The position numbers and the translations under genes are program-made. From Brevundimonas sp. 357 (GTDB lineage Bacteria > Pseudomonadota > Alphaproteobacteria > Caulobacterales > Caulobacteraceae): DNA of 64,000 nt. The DNA is taken from assembly GCF_003938605.1 (NCBI RefSeq), contig NZ_RHWX01000001.1:1-64000 (forward strand). Direction: 5' to 3'. Of this stretch, positions 52,390 to 61,772 are shown in pieces (position 1 is the stretch's first letter; every line of letters begins with the position of its first letter). The notes below the pieces were generated by a model. It saw only the letters and a list, made by a program, of their open reading frames with translations, did not search any database and was not told the DNA's origin.

Positions 52390-53505
52390 ATGACCGAAGC
52401 GAAACAGGCGCCGTCCGGCGGCGCGCCTCAACCCAAGAGCGGCGTGCTGGACATCGCCCCCTATGTCGGCGGCAAGAGCGCCATCGCCGGGGTGGCCAAG
52501 CCGATCAAGCTGTCCTCGAACGAAAACGCCCTGGGCGCGGGCGAGAAGGCGCGCGAGGCCTTCGCCACCGCCGTCTCTTCGATCCACCTCTATCCCGACG
52601 GCCGGGCCGACCGCCTGCGCGCGGCCGTGGCCGAAGCGCATGGGCTGGAGCCGGAACGACTGATCTTCGGCAACGGCTCGGACGAGGTCTTCGCCCTGCT
52701 GAACCAGACTTATCTGGAGGCTGGGGACAACATCGTCACCAGCCAGTACGCCTTCGTCGCCTATCAAATCTCGGCCCGCGCCTGTCAGGCCGAGATCAGG
52801 CTGGCGGCTGAGCCGGGCTTCCGCGCCGACGTCGACGCCATGCTGGCCCTGGTCGATGCGCGGACCAAGCTGGTCTATCTGTCGAACCCGGCCAATCCGA
52901 CCGGCAGCTTCGCCACGGGCGAGGAGATCCGCCGCCTGCACGCGGGCCTGCCCGCCCACGTCATCCTGGTGATCGACGAAGCCTACGCCGAGTTCGTGAC
53001 CGAGCCGGACTGGGAAAGCGCCTTCGATCTGGCGCGCACGGCGCCCAACGTCGTCGTCACCCGCACCTTCTCCAAGCTGCACGGCCTGGGCGGCCTGCGG
53101 GTCGGCTTCGGCTATGCGCCGCCGGCGGTCGAGCAGGCGATCGACCGCATTCGCCTGCCGTTCAACGTCTCCGTTCCGGGGATCGAGGCGGCCATCGCCG
53201 CCCTGGGCGACGAGGCGCACCAGAAGGCCTCGCGCGATCTGGTGGCCGAGTGGCGGCCGCGCCTGATCCAGGCCGTGCGCGGCTTCGGGTTCGAGGTGCT
53301 GCCCGCCTCGGGCAACTTCATCCTGATCCGCTTCCCGGATGCGAAGCGCCCCGCCTCGGCGGCGCAGGACTATCTGCAGTCCCAGGGGATCATCGTGCGC
53401 GGCGTGGCGAGCTACGGCCTGCCGGACTGCCTGCGGATCACGGTCGGAACGGCGGACCAGAACCGCGCCGTCATCGACGCCCTCAGCGAGTTCGCGGCGC
53501 GCTGA
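52390..53505 (+). CDS. hisC: Histidinol-phosphate/aromatic aminotransferase
   Basis: 371-residue fold-type I PLP enzyme. IAPYVGGKSAIAGVAKPIKLSSNENALG is the HisC opening, FGNGSDEVFALLNQTYLEAGD follows, SNPANPTGSF carries the PLP-binding Asn, ILVIDEAYAEF the Asp, and TRTFSKLHGLGGLRVGFG the Schiff-base Lys and phosphate-binding Arg. Catalyses histidinol-phosphate transamination and often Tyr/Phe formation; being outside a his operon, it may be the aromatic-specific paralogue. ATG 52390 chosen; the frame is open to 52363. Confidence 0.9.
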   Translation: MTEAKQAPSGGAPQPKSGVLDIAPYVGGKSAIAGVAKPIKLSSNENALGAGEKAREAFATAVSSIHLYPDGRADRLRAAVAEAHGLEPERLIFGNGSDEVFALLNQTYLEAGDNIVTSQYAFVAYQISARACQAEIRLAAEPGFRADVDAMLALVDARTKLVYLSNPANPTGSFATGEEIRRLHAGLPAHVILVIDEAYAEFVTEPDWESAFDLARTAPNVVVTRTFSKLHGLGGLRVGFGYAPPAVEQAIDRIRLPFNVSVPGIEAAIAALGDEAHQKASRDLVAEWRPRLIQAVRGFGFEVLPASGNFILIRFPDAKRPASAAQDYLQSQGIIVRGVASYGLPDCLRITVGTADQNRAVIDALSEFAAR

Positions 53506-53516
53506 GGCCTCAGGGT

Positions 53517-54308
53517 CTAGTCCCCGCTGTTAAAGCGCACCACGCCGATCACCCCGGCGCGCCAGATGTAGTCGTCCTCGATCAGGGGGCTGTCCTTGAT
53601 GTCGCCCAGGCGCTGTTCATAGTTGACGAAGGCGCCCATGCCGTAGCGATCGCCGATCGGGATGGCCAGCAGGGCCGCCGCCCCCGCCGCCGACAGTCCG
53701 CCCGAGGGTTCGAAGGCGGTGAAGCCGCTGCTTGAGGCCTCGGCTGCGCTGACGCCGTAGTAGCGCTGGACCCGTTCATCGTCGGCGGCGCGCATATAGG
53801 CCATGGTCTGCAGCAGGCCGACGCGAGTCACGCGCTGGTGGCTGATGGAGCCGTAGTATTCCATTCCGGCGTCGTCGCCGGTGGCATCATGTTGGATGCG
53901 GCCGCCCACGACGATGTTCCCCGGCAGGCGCTTGTAGGCGTAGAGCGCCGCATCGGCGCCCAACTCCGGGCGATCCATGCCGTCGATGTCGCCCGCCGCG
54001 AAGCGGGGGCGCAGTTGGACGCCGGCGTGGAAACCGTCGCGCTTGATCGCATTCCAGCCCAGGCCGTCCAGGCCGTTGGCGTAGACGATATCGCGATAGG
54101 AGGCCGAACCCCAGGCGGTGAAGCTGGCCTCGTCGCTATTGTTGCCGGTGGCGCTGAAGCCGCGCACCACGCCGCCGCCGATGTCGACCTTCCACGTCTG
54201 CGGGGCCTCTGCCGGTATGAACGGCTGCGACTGCGCCATGGCTGCGACAGGCAGGCCCGCGACGGCGACGGTCAGCAGAGCGAGGCGGAGGTTGGTGCGT
54301 GAAATCAT
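53517..54308 (-). CDS. MipA/OmpV-family outer-membrane protein
   Basis: 263 residues from ATG 54308. Signal peptide TNLRLALLTVAVAGLPVAAMAQ, then a beta-barrel: WKVDIGGGVVRGFSATG, YRDIVYANGLDGLGWNAIKRDGFHAGVQLRPRFA, ELGADAALYAYKRLPGNIVVGGRIQHD, and a terminal IWRAGVIGVVRFN. Matches the MipA/OmpV scaffold and porin family. A 16-residue upstream in-frame extension to 54356 is unlikely to be translated. Function inferred as envelope structural or porin-like. Confidence 0.85.
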   Translation of the reverse strand: MISRTNLRLALLTVAVAGLPVAAMAQSQPFIPAEAPQTWKVDIGGGVVRGFSATGNNSDEASFTAWGSASYRDIVYANGLDGLGWNAIKRDGFHAGVQLRPRFAAGDIDGMDRPELGADAALYAYKRLPGNIVVGGRIQHDATGDDAGMEYYGSISHQRVTRVGLLQTMAYMRAADDERVQRYYGVSAAEASSSGFTAFEPSGGLSAAGAAALLAIPIGDRYGMGAFVNYEQRLGDIKDSPLIEDDYIWRAGVIGVVRFNSGD

Positions 54309-54359
54309 GAGCGAGTCCCAGGTCAACGGCTGATGATATAGAGGCCCGCTCTCCAAAGC

Positions 54360-55073
54360 CTAGGTTTTAGGCGGCAACAAGGCGGTCGAGGCCCCTTCGA
54401 TCCGGCTTTCCAGCTCAGCCATGAAGGCGGCGCGCTTCAGACCGGCCGGGATCGGCGGCAGGAATTCGAAAACGACCGTACCCGGATAGCGTTTGAAGCC
54501 GTGCGCCGGCCAGTGGACGCCCGAGTTGGTGGCGACGGGCCAGCAGGGCGCCTCGACGTCGCGATAGATGGCGGCGACGCCGGGCTTGTAGTCGGCCGGT
54601 TCGCCCGGCGTCGTGCGGGTGCCCTCGGGGAAGATCAGGATCTGACGGCCCTCGGCCAGACGCGCGCGGGTCTGGCGCACCATGTCCTTCAGCGCCTTGG
54701 CGTGGGCGGCGCGGTCGACGGCGATCATCTTCGTCTTCCAGGCGAACCAGCCGAAGAAGGGCAGAGGCATCAGCTCCTTCTTCATCACGAAACAGGCGTC
54801 GTCCAGGAAGGCGAAGGGGGCGATGACGTCCAGCATGCCCTGGTGTTTGGCGGCGATCAGGGCCGGGCCGGTCGGGCGATGCTCAAGCCCGCGCACCTCG
54901 ACCTTGACCCCGGCGATCCAGCGCAAGCCGAACAGGGCGAAACGCGCCCACAGCTTGATCACCCCCATGGCGACCCCGTGCGGCATCAGCAGCGCCGGCG
55001 ACAGGCCGACGGCGAACAGCGGCATCGACAGGTAGAGCCACAGGGTGAAGATCAGGGATCGGACGGTCGTCAT
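54360..55073 (-). CDS. plsC: 1-acyl-sn-glycerol-3-phosphate acyltransferase
   Basis: 237-residue membrane acyltransferase making phosphatidic acid. N-terminal hydrophobic segment (LIFTLWLYLSMPLFAVGLSPALLMPHG), motif I AAKHQGMLDVIAPF in which His-x4-Asp is present as HQGMLD, motif III FPEGTRTTPG, motif IV VAIYRDVEAPCWPVATNSGVHWP. Overlaps the YdcF-type gene by four bases. Confidence 0.92.
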   Translation of the reverse strand: MTTVRSLIFTLWLYLSMPLFAVGLSPALLMPHGVAMGVIKLWARFALFGLRWIAGVKVEVRGLEHRPTGPALIAAKHQGMLDVIAPFAFLDDACFVMKKELMPLPFFGWFAWKTKMIAVDRAAHAKALKDMVRQTRARLAEGRQILIFPEGTRTTPGEPADYKPGVAAIYRDVEAPCWPVATNSGVHWPAHGFKRYPGTVVFEFLPPIPAGLKRAAFMAELESRIEGASTALLPPKT

Positions 55074-55720
55074 GCGGCGGTCTTGCTCGGTTCGGAGGCG
55101 TCGGCCTCAGCGGTCGGGCCAGGGCGTTCGGGGTGACGGCCGGTCAGGCGGTGCATTCCCTCGCGGCCCAGCACGGCCAGGTACTTCATGTATTCCAGCG
55201 CCATGCGCCGAGCGGTCTCGGTCGCGCGCCACCACCCGGCGTCGTCCAGCGAGGGCGTGGAGACCGCATACGGCGTCAGCTTCACCCCCGGCGCGGCCCC
55301 GCGGATTTCCAGCAGGCTGCGCGGCATATGGTAGTCGGAGGTGACGACGATCAGATGGTCATAGCCCTTGGACCGCGCCCAGGCGGCGATCTCCTGGGCG
55401 TTGCCGACGGTGTTCTCAGCCTCGAAACCCAGGTCGACGCAGCAGTTGAACAGCTTGCTGGAGCCCGGCGTCAGGGCGCGCAGCTCCTGACGGCGGACCT
55501 CGCGATTGACGCCCGAGATCAGCAGCCGGTCGCCCTTGCCCTGCTCCAGCAGGCGGATGGCCGCGTTGACGCGCTCGGCCGAAGGGCCGGTCAGGGAGAC
55601 GACGGCGTCGGCCCGTGCGGGGTCGGGCGCAGGCGTGAACTCGCGCACCCGCTCGGCGAAGACGAACAGGCCCGTCAGCCACATCAGCGCCACCACGGCG
55701 ATCAGCGTCAGGAACTTCAT
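55070..55720 (-). CDS. YdcF/SanA-like DUF218 protein
   Basis: 216 residues. One N-terminal transmembrane helix (MKFLTLIAVVALMWLTGLFVFA), then the DUF218 core: ADAVVSLTGPSAERVNAAIRLLEQGKGDRLLISGVNRE, ENTVGNAQEIAAWARSKGYDHLIVVTSDYHMPRSLLEIRGAAPGV. DUF218 proteins such as ElyC and SanA act in envelope precursor metabolism; the precise role is unknown. It lies ten bases downstream of ftsX and overlaps plsC, suggesting an ftsE-ftsX-ydcF-plsC operon. Confidence 0.88.
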   Translation of the reverse strand: MKFLTLIAVVALMWLTGLFVFAERVREFTPAPDPARADAVVSLTGPSAERVNAAIRLLEQGKGDRLLISGVNREVRRQELRALTPGSSKLFNCCVDLGFEAENTVGNAQEIAAWARSKGYDHLIVVTSDYHMPRSLLEIRGAAPGVKLTPYAVSTPSLDDAGWWRATETARRMALEYMKYLAVLGREGMHRLTGRHPERPGPTAEADASEPSKTAA

Positions 55721-55730
55721 AGGAGACTAA

Positions 55731-56612
55731 CTAGCTACGCTGGCCCAGCTTCGCCAGCGCCGTGAGGCGGGCGGCCAGCACGGCGACGGCGCCGGCCAGC
55801 AGCGGGCAGGCGATCAACACCAGCAGATCGACCCAGGCCAGCGGCAGGGCCGGGGTCAGTCCGCCTTCGCCGCCGATCAGGCGCAGCGCGGCCAGCATCA
55901 GCGCCGCCAATCCCGCGCCCGCCGCGCCCGCGGTCGCCGCCAACAGGCCGAACCGCTGCTGAAACAGCGCCGCGATCGCTCCGTCCGAGGCGCCGTTCAG
56001 CTCCAAAGTTTCAATTACCGCGGCCTGCGCCGCCATTCCTGCGCGGGTGGCGTAGGCGATAGCCGCCCCCGTCGCCGCCGCGATCAGCAGGAAGGCCGCA
56101 CCCGCCAGCGCAGTGATGAAGCCCGCCGAGCGCTCGACCTCGCCGCGCCAGAGGCTGTGATCATCAACCGTAGCGTCCAGGCCCGCTTCAGCCAGAGCCC
56201 GACTCATCGTCGGCGCGCCCGCCGGCGCCTCTGCGTCGAGACGGGCCGTCACCAGATACGGCAGAGGCAGATCCGGCAGCACGGCTTCTCCCACCCAGGG
56301 CCGCAACAGGGTCTCCGCCGCCTTGCGGTCCAGCGCCTCGGCCTCGGACACCCCCTTGACCCCGGCCAGAACTTCAGCGGCGCGCGCAGCGGCGGCGGGT
56401 CCGGTCTCATCGACGCGCGGCCGCACCTGAACCGTGACCTCGGCCCGCAGGCGCCCGGCCCAACCGTGCGCCGCCCGGTCAGCCGCCATGGCGCCGACGG
56501 CGGCGATGGACGCCAGGAAACACAGGACGGCGATGACCACGACCAGCCAACGCTCGCCGCCCGTCTCACGCGGCAGAAGTTCAGGACGGGCTGAACGCCG
56601 TCGACCGATCAT
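55731..56612 (-). CDS. ftsX: Cell-division ABC-transporter-like permease FtsX
   Basis: 293-residue inner-membrane protein with four transmembrane segments: WLVVVIAVLCFLASIAAVGAMA, GFITALAGAAFLLIAAATGAAIAY, LLAATAGAAGAGLAALMLAALRLI and WVDLLVLIACPLLAGAVAVLAARL, and a periplasmic loop between the first two (RPRVDETGPAAAARAAEVLAGVKGV). With FtsE it controls peptidoglycan hydrolases at the septum. Its start overlaps the ftsE stop (ATGA). Divergence from consensus is usual for this protein; assignment rests on topology and the ftsE partner. Confidence 0.88.
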   Translation of the reverse strand: MIGRRRSARPELLPRETGGERWLVVVIAVLCFLASIAAVGAMAADRAAHGWAGRLRAEVTVQVRPRVDETGPAAAARAAEVLAGVKGVSEAEALDRKAAETLLRPWVGEAVLPDLPLPYLVTARLDAEAPAGAPTMSRALAEAGLDATVDDHSLWRGEVERSAGFITALAGAAFLLIAAATGAAIAYATRAGMAAQAAVIETLELNGASDGAIAALFQQRFGLLAATAGAAGAGLAALMLAALRLIGGEGGLTPALPLAWVDLLVLIACPLLAGAVAVLAARLTALAKLGQRS

Positions 56613-57340
56613 GACGCCGTCTCCGAAGCGGCTTCGCGGATCAGGCCCAGTCGTCCGCCTTCCAGCCGCAGGACGCTCGCACCGCTCCGCTCGGCCAGGA
56701 CTTCGTCGTGGCTGGCGATCAGGACAGTGGCGCCCAGTCGGTGCAGCGACTGGAACAGGCGCATCAGCTTCTCAGCCATGGCCGCGTCAACGCTGCCCGT
56801 CGGTTCGTCGGCCAGGATCAGCCGGGGGCGCGTGACCACGGCCCGGGCGATGGCCAGGCGCTGCTTCTCTCCGCCCGACAGCGTCGGCGGCAAGGCGTCC
56901 AACCGCTGACCCAGACCGACCCAGCGCAGCATCTCTCGCACGTCCTCGGCGTAGTCACCCGTCCCCTCTCCCGCCAGACGCAGCGGCAGGGCGGCGTTGT
57001 CGAACGCCGACAGATGGTCCAGCAGGCGGAAGTCCTGGAAAATCACGCCCATGCGACGGCGAAAGGCGGGAACGTCGCGACGCGGCAGATGCGTCACCTC
57101 GCGGCCGAACAGGCTGATTCGCCCCGCCTGCGGCCGGGCCGCCAGGGTCAGCAATCTCAACAACGACGACTTGCCCGCGCCCGAAGGTCCGGTAAGGAAG
57201 TGGAAAGAGCCGTTTGGCAGTGTAAGGTTAACGTCCCGCAGCACGGCGGGCCTGTCCGTATAGCCGAAACCCACGCCCTTCAGGCGGACGGTGTCGGGTG
57301 TGGAATCCGGGTCAGCGGCGCGGCGGTTCGAATCAGGCAT
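56609..57340 (-). CDS. ftsE: Cell-division ATP-binding protein FtsE
   Basis: 243-residue ABC ATPase. Walker A LTGPSGAGKSSLLRLLTLA, Q-loop VIFQDFRLLDHL, signature LSGGEKQRLAIARAVV, Walker B LILADEPTGSVD, H-loop LIASHDEVLAE. An N-terminal tail of about 20 polar residues (PDSNRRAADPDSTPD) precedes RLKGVGFGYTDRPAVLRDV. First gene of the division/envelope operon, divergent from the MJ0042 gene. Confidence 0.93.
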   Translation of the reverse strand: MPDSNRRAADPDSTPDTVRLKGVGFGYTDRPAVLRDVNLTLPNGSFHFLTGPSGAGKSSLLRLLTLAARPQAGRISLFGREVTHLPRRDVPAFRRRMGVIFQDFRLLDHLSAFDNAALPLRLAGEGTGDYAEDVREMLRWVGLGQRLDALPPTLSGGEKQRLAIARAVVTRPRLILADEPTGSVDAAMAEKLMRLFQSLHRLGATVLIASHDEVLAERSGASVLRLEGGRLGLIREAASETAS

Positions 57341-57409
57341 CGGGTTTCGTATTGGACCGGGGCGTTGCGCCGCGACAGGAGGGGGCGATAAGCCTCGCAG
57401 TCAGCTGAC

Positions 57410-58183
57410 ATGATACTGACCTGCCCCGCCTGCGCCACTAGCTATTTCGTTTCAGATGAGGCGATCGGCCCCAACGGTCGCCGCGTGCGCTGCAAGACGT
57501 GCGGCCATGACTGGCGCGCCAGCCTGGAAGACGCGCCGCTGGAGTTGGAGCCCGCAGCGGGCGCCAACGCCGTCACGCCGACCGAAACCATCGAGGAAAC
57601 CTCGCCCGAGAGCCTGGCGGAGACGCCCGCGCCCGAACTGCCCCGCGCCTTCCGCGCCAAGGCCGAGCGCAAGCGCCGGGTGCGCAAGGCGGCGGCGGCA
57701 GGCGCCGCCTGGGCGGCGGCGGCGGCGGTCGTCCTGGGCCTGATCACCGGCGGCGTGCTGTTCCGCGAGGAGATCGTCCGGAAATTCCCGGTCACCGCCG
57801 GCGCCTATGAAACGCTGGGCCTGGACGTGAACATCGTGGGCCTGGAGTTCGAGGCCCAACGGGCGCGCGTCGCTTCGCACGATCCGGGCAAGGTCGTCGT
57901 CTCCGGCGCCGTGCGCAATATCCGCGAGACCGAAGTGGTCTCGCCTCCCATTCGCGCCGTGCTTCAGGACGAGCGCGGCGTGGAGGTGGCCAGCCGCGTG
58001 GTGCGCCTGGACGGGCCGCCCGTCCTGCCCGGCCAGGTCAAGGGCTTCGCCGTAGTCATCGCCGACCCCCAGGGCAAGGGTGCAAAGATGACGACAAAAT
58101 TCATCCTCATGCCTCCCGCCAAGGCTCCGCCTCGGCCACATGAAGAAGCATCCCCGCGTGAAGACGGCGGCCTGCGCCGCTGA
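57410..58183 (+). CDS. MJ0042 zinc-ribbon and DUF3426 membrane protein
   Basis: 257 residues. N-terminal zinc ribbon MILTCPACATSYFVSDEAIGPNGRRVRCKTCGHDW (two CxxC pairs), then an acidic linker, one transmembrane helix (GAAWAAAAAVVLGLITGGVLF) and a periplasmic DUF3426 domain (VNIVGLEFEAQRARVASHDPGKVVVSGAVRNIRETEVV...PVLPGQVKGFAV). Found beside ftsEX in several Alphaproteobacteria. Function unknown. Confidence 0.85.
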   Translation: MILTCPACATSYFVSDEAIGPNGRRVRCKTCGHDWRASLEDAPLELEPAAGANAVTPTETIEETSPESLAETPAPELPRAFRAKAERKRRVRKAAAAGAAWAAAAAVVLGLITGGVLFREEIVRKFPVTAGAYETLGLDVNIVGLEFEAQRARVASHDPGKVVVSGAVRNIRETEVVSPPIRAVLQDERGVEVASRVVRLDGPPVLPGQVKGFAVVIADPQGKGAKMTTKFILMPPAKAPPRPHEEASPREDGGLRR

Positions 58184-58251
58184 ACGCCTTCGACCTTGGT
58201 CAAGCGCCTTCGCCTCTCGACTCACCCCCTGTCCAGGCGGTATCGCCGGGC

Positions 58252-58791
58252 ATGGCTGACATCCAAGCGCCCCCCGCCCCCACGGTTCTTCTGTCCCAGG
58301 CCGAGATCGAGGCCGTCGTGGCCGATCTGGCGCGGCGCATCGCCCCCCATGTCGACGATGAGACGGTGGCCGCCGTCCTGCTGACCGGCGGGCTGTGGTT
58401 CGCCGCCGACCTGACCCGCGCCCTGGCGCGCGAGGGTCGCAACGTCCGCTTCGACGCCCTGTGGCTGGCCTCCTACGGCGACGAACAGACCAGCCGGGGC
58501 CGGATCGAGGTCCGCGCCCCCTATCAGCGCTCGCTCGACGGGCGGAAGGTGCTGATTCTGGATGACGTGTTCGACACCGGCCTGTCGCTGGCCGAGGCGG
58601 TGCGGATCACGCGGGAGGCGGGCGCCGCCGAGGTGTTGACCTGCGTCTTCGCCCGCAAGCCCTGGCCCAAGCCCCGCGCGCCCGAGCCCGACTTCGTCGG
58701 CTGGGAGGCGCCGAACCGCTTCCTGGTGGGCTATGGCCTGGACCACGCGGGCGGAATGCGCGGCCTGCCGGACATCTGCGCGCTGGACTGA
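58252..58791 (+). CDS. Hypoxanthine-type phosphoribosyltransferase
   Basis: 179-residue type I PRTase. The PRPP-binding loop is KVLILDDVFDTGLSLAEAV; VAAVLLTGGLWFAADLTRAL and VRFDALWLASYGDEQTSRGRI are the flanking strands, and FVGWEAPNRFLVGYGLDHAGGMRGLPDICAL the C-terminal segment. Purine salvage (hypoxanthine or guanine to nucleotide) is likely. GACCTTGGTC occurs about 50 bases upstream. Confidence 0.88.
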   Translation: MADIQAPPAPTVLLSQAEIEAVVADLARRIAPHVDDETVAAVLLTGGLWFAADLTRALAREGRNVRFDALWLASYGDEQTSRGRIEVRAPYQRSLDGRKVLILDDVFDTGLSLAEAVRITREAGAAEVLTCVFARKPWPKPRAPEPDFVGWEAPNRFLVGYGLDHAGGMRGLPDICALD

Positions 58792-58794
58792 GGC

Positions 58795-60069
58795 TTAGAG
58801 CCAGTCCGCCATCGGCTCGCGGGCGAACATCTCGTCATAGGTCGGGCGTGGGCGGATGACGGCGTAGCGGTCGCCGTCGACCAGAACCTCGGCGGCCAGG
58901 GGGCGGGTATTGTATTCGCCGCTCATCACCGCGCCATAGGCTCCTGCGCTCATGAAGACCACCAGGTCGCCTGCCTTCAACGGCGGCAGGTCGCGATCGC
59001 GCGCGAAGGTGTCGCCGGTCTCGCAGACCGGGCCGACGACATCGTGGGGCAGGGCTTCGCCCGCCGTCGGCCGCACCGGCTTCAGGTCGTGGAAGGCGTC
59101 GTAGAGGGCCGGACGCATCAGATCGTTCATCGCCGCGTCCAGCACCAGGAAGCGACGGCCGTCCGTCCGTTCATTGACCTGAATGACCCGGCTCAGCAGG
59201 ACGCCGGCGTTGGCGGCCATCAGGCGCCCCGGTTCGAAGGCCGCCTCGACATCCAGCCCGTCCAGCACTCGCGCAGCCATGGCGATGTAGTCGGCCGGGG
59301 ACGGCGTCGCCGTCTCGCCGTAGTAGGGCACGCCCAGGCCGCCGCCGAGATCGAGGCGGGTGACGCCGTGTCCCTGGGCGCGCAGGTCTTCCGTCATCTG
59401 GCGCAGCACCCGGAAGGCGGCCTCCAGCGGAGCCAGGTCGGTGATCTGGCTGCCGATGTGGCAGGCCAGACCCACAGGCGTCACGTGAGGCGAGTTTGAT
59501 GCGCGGGCGTAGAGGGTCATCGCCTCTTCCACCGGCACGCCGAACTTGTCGCCCGCGCCGCCGGTGGTGATCTTGGCGTGGCCGCCGGCGCCGATCTTGG
59601 GATTGACGCGGATGGCGATGGCGGGGGCGGCGTCCTTGGCGGCCGCGACGGCGATCAGCCGGTCCAGTTCGGCCGAGGATTCGACGTTGATCTGGCGCAC
59701 GCCGACATCGATGGCGAAGGCCAGTTCGGCGTCGGTCTTGCCCACGCCCGAGAAGATGATGCGCTCGCTCGGAACGCCCGCAGTCAGGGCTCGGCGGATC
59801 TCGCCCTCGGACACGGTATCTGCGCCGCAGCCGAGTTTCGCCAGGGTGGCCAGCACCGACAGGTTGGAGTTGGCCTTGACCGCGAAGGCGATCAGGGCCT
59901 CGCCCAGCGCGTCCTTATGCCCGTCGCACGCCTCGCGCAGCAGGCCGTAGTGACGGCGCAGCGTCGCCGAGGAATAGACGTAGGTCGGGGTGCCGACCGT
60001 CTCCGCCAGCGTCTCCAGCGAGACGCCCTCGGCGTGCAGGACGCCGTCCTTGAGATCGAAATGGTGCAC
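58795..60069 (-). CDS. lysA: Diaminopimelate decarboxylase
   Basis: 424-residue PLP fold-type III enzyme making L-lysine from meso-diaminopimelate. LIAFAVKANSNLSVLATLAKLGCGADTVSEGEI carries the PLP Lys; GGGLGVPYYGETATPSPADY, EPGRLMAANAGVLLSRVIQV and GPVCETGDTFARDRDLP (Cys of the second active-site half) follow. Start GTG 60069 (HHFDLKDGVLHAEG). Last gene of argH-lipoprotein-lysA. Confidence 0.94.
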   Translation of the reverse strand: MHHFDLKDGVLHAEGVSLETLAETVGTPTYVYSSATLRRHYGLLREACDGHKDALGEALIAFAVKANSNLSVLATLAKLGCGADTVSEGEIRRALTAGVPSERIIFSGVGKTDAELAFAIDVGVRQINVESSAELDRLIAVAAAKDAAPAIAIRVNPKIGAGGHAKITTGGAGDKFGVPVEEAMTLYARASNSPHVTPVGLACHIGSQITDLAPLEAAFRVLRQMTEDLRAQGHGVTRLDLGGGLGVPYYGETATPSPADYIAMAARVLDGLDVEAAFEPGRLMAANAGVLLSRVIQVNERTDGRRFLVLDAAMNDLMRPALYDAFHDLKPVRPTAGEALPHDVVGPVCETGDTFARDRDLPPLKAGDLVVFMSAGAYGAVMSGEYNTRPLAAEVLVDGDRYAVIRPRPTYDEMFAREPMADWL

Positions 60070-60105
60070 CGGCGGGGCGTCCAGTCAGAAGGTCGGAGCG
60101 AAGGC

Positions 60106-60357
60106 TCAGTTCACCTGCGGCGGCTTGCCGAACGGGTCGGACGCGCCGTTGTCGATGGGCATCTGGCGCGGCGGCAGGTTCTGCATCGCCGGCTCGGGCA
60201 GGTGCTCGGCCGAGCGGTCGCGGATGGCGCGCTCGGTCTGCTTCTTCGGCGTCGCGCCTTGCGGCGGTTCGAGGTCGGCCATGCGGCCGCAAGCCGAGAG
60301 CAGAAGGGCGGCGGCGCCCGCCAGGATCAGGGTCTTCTTCACAGACGTCTTCGTCAC
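60106..60357 (-). CDS. Small lipoprotein between argH and lysA
   Basis: 83 residues from GTG 60357: [15 protein letters not shown] is a lipoprotein signal (lipobox LSAC), followed by [11 protein letters not shown] and a polar tail. Short lipoproteins in this argH-lysA position are common in Alphaproteobacteria; function unknown. Overlaps the argH stop by four bases. Confidence 0.8.
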   Translation of the reverse strand: MTKTSVKKTLILAGAAALLLSACGRMADLEPPQGATPKKQTERAIRDRSAEHLPEPAMQNLPPRQMPIDNGASDPFGKPPQVN

Positions 60358-61772
60358 AGGCGGCTTCTCCAGTCGGCGATGCGCGCGCGGACCTGTTCCG
60401 GCGCCGTGCCGCCGAAGCTCTGGCGGCTGGCGCAGGAGGCTTCGGGCGTCAGCACTTCATACACGCCTTCGGTGATCCGGCCATCCAGGGCCTGCAATTC
60501 CGTCAGCGGCAATTCGCCCAGCCCCAGGCCCAGGGCCTCGGCCCGCTTCACAGCGGCGCCGGTGACGTGGTGCGCCTGGCGGAAGGGCAGGTTCAGCTCG
60601 CGCACCAGCCAGTCGGCCAGATCGGTGGCGGTCGAGAAGCCCGCGCCGGCGGCGGCGGCCATCTTCTCGGTGTTGGGGCGGATCACGGCGACCATGGCGG
60701 TCATGGCCGTCAGCGCCAGGTCGAGCGCGTCGAAGGCCTCGAACACCGGCGGCTTGTCCTCCTGCATGTCCTTGGAATAGGCCAGCGGCAGGCCCTTCAT
60801 CACCGTGGTCAGGGCGATCAGGGCGCCGTTGATGCGGCCCGTCTTGGCCCGCACCAGCTCGGCGGCGTCGGGGTTGCGCTTCTGCGGCATGATGGACGAG
60901 CCGGTGGTCAGGTCGTCGGGCAGGGTGGCGAAACCGAACATCGGCGTCATCCACACCACGATCTCCTCGGCCAGACGGGACAGGTGGCCCGCCGCGATGG
61001 AGGCGGCGGCCAGGCTTTCCAGGGCGAAGTCGCGATCCGAAACGGCGTCCAGGCTGTTGGCCATCGGGCGGTCGAAGCCCAGCGCCTTGGCCGTCATGTG
61101 GCGGTCGATGGGGAAGGGCGACCCGGCCAGGGCGGCGGCGCCCAGCGGGTTCTCGTTCATGCGGGCGCGGGCGTCGGCGAAGCGCCCGGCGTCACGGCCG
61201 AACATCTCGACATAGGCCATCAGATGGTGGCCGAAGGTCACCGGCTGGGCCGTCTGCAGATGGGTGAAGCCCGGCATCAGGTCGCCCGCGTGCTGTTCCG
61301 CCCGGTCCAGCAGGGCGGCCTGCAGATCCTTCAGTTGCGCCACGGTGCGATCGCAGGCGTCGCGCACCCACAGGCGGAAGTCCGTCGCCACCTGATCGTT
61401 GCGGCTGCGCGCCGTGTGCAGACGCCCCGACGGCTCGCCGATCAGTTCCGACAGGCGGGCCTCGACGTTCATGTGAATGTCTTCATAAGCGTCGCGGAAG
61501 GGGAAGGAGCCGTCCCGGATTTCGCCCTCGATGACGTCCAGACCGCCCAGGATGGCCTCGGCGTCGGCCGGCTGGATGATGCCCTGCTGGGCCAGCATGC
61601 GACAATGGGCCCGCGATCCGGCCAGATCCTGCGCCCACAGGCGTTTGTCGACGCCGATGGAGACGTTGATGGCCTGCATGATGTCGGCGGGCTTGGCGCT
61701 GAAGCGCCCGCCCCATAGAGACTGCCCCTGAGCGGGGACATCTTGCTGTGGTTTGGAAGGCGTATCGGACAT
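60354..61772 (-). CDS. argH: Argininosuccinate lyase
   Basis: 472-residue fumarase/aspartase-superfamily enzyme that yields arginine and fumarate. [32 protein letters not shown] is the N-terminal signature, [36 protein letters not shown] the substrate-binding block, [17 protein letters not shown] the second, and [20 protein letters not shown] the superfamily signature with the catalytic Ser loop. ATG 61772 chosen; the frame stays open to 61859 but that part reads as reverse of the tlpA gene. Its start codon overlaps the tlpA start codon on the other strand. Confidence 0.93.
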   Translation of the reverse strand: MSDTPSKPQQDVPAQGQSLWGGRFSAKPADIMQAINVSIGVDKRLWAQDLAGSRAHCRMLAQQGIIQPADAEAILGGLDVIEGEIRDGSFPFRDAYEDIHMNVEARLSELIGEPSGRLHTARSRNDQVATDFRLWVRDACDRTVAQLKDLQAALLDRAEQHAGDLMPGFTHLQTAQPVTFGHHLMAYVEMFGRDAGRFADARARMNENPLGAAALAGSPFPIDRHMTAKALGFDRPMANSLDAVSDRDFALESLAAASIAAGHLSRLAEEIVVWMTPMFGFATLPDDLTTGSSIMPQKRNPDAAELVRAKTGRINGALIALTTVMKGLPLAYSKDMQEDKPPVFEAFDALDLALTAMTAMVAVIRPNTEKMAAAAGAGFSTATDLADWLVRELNLPFRQAHHVTGAAVKRAEALGLGLGELPLTELQALDGRITEGVYEVLTPEASCASRQSFGGTAPEQVRARIADWRSRL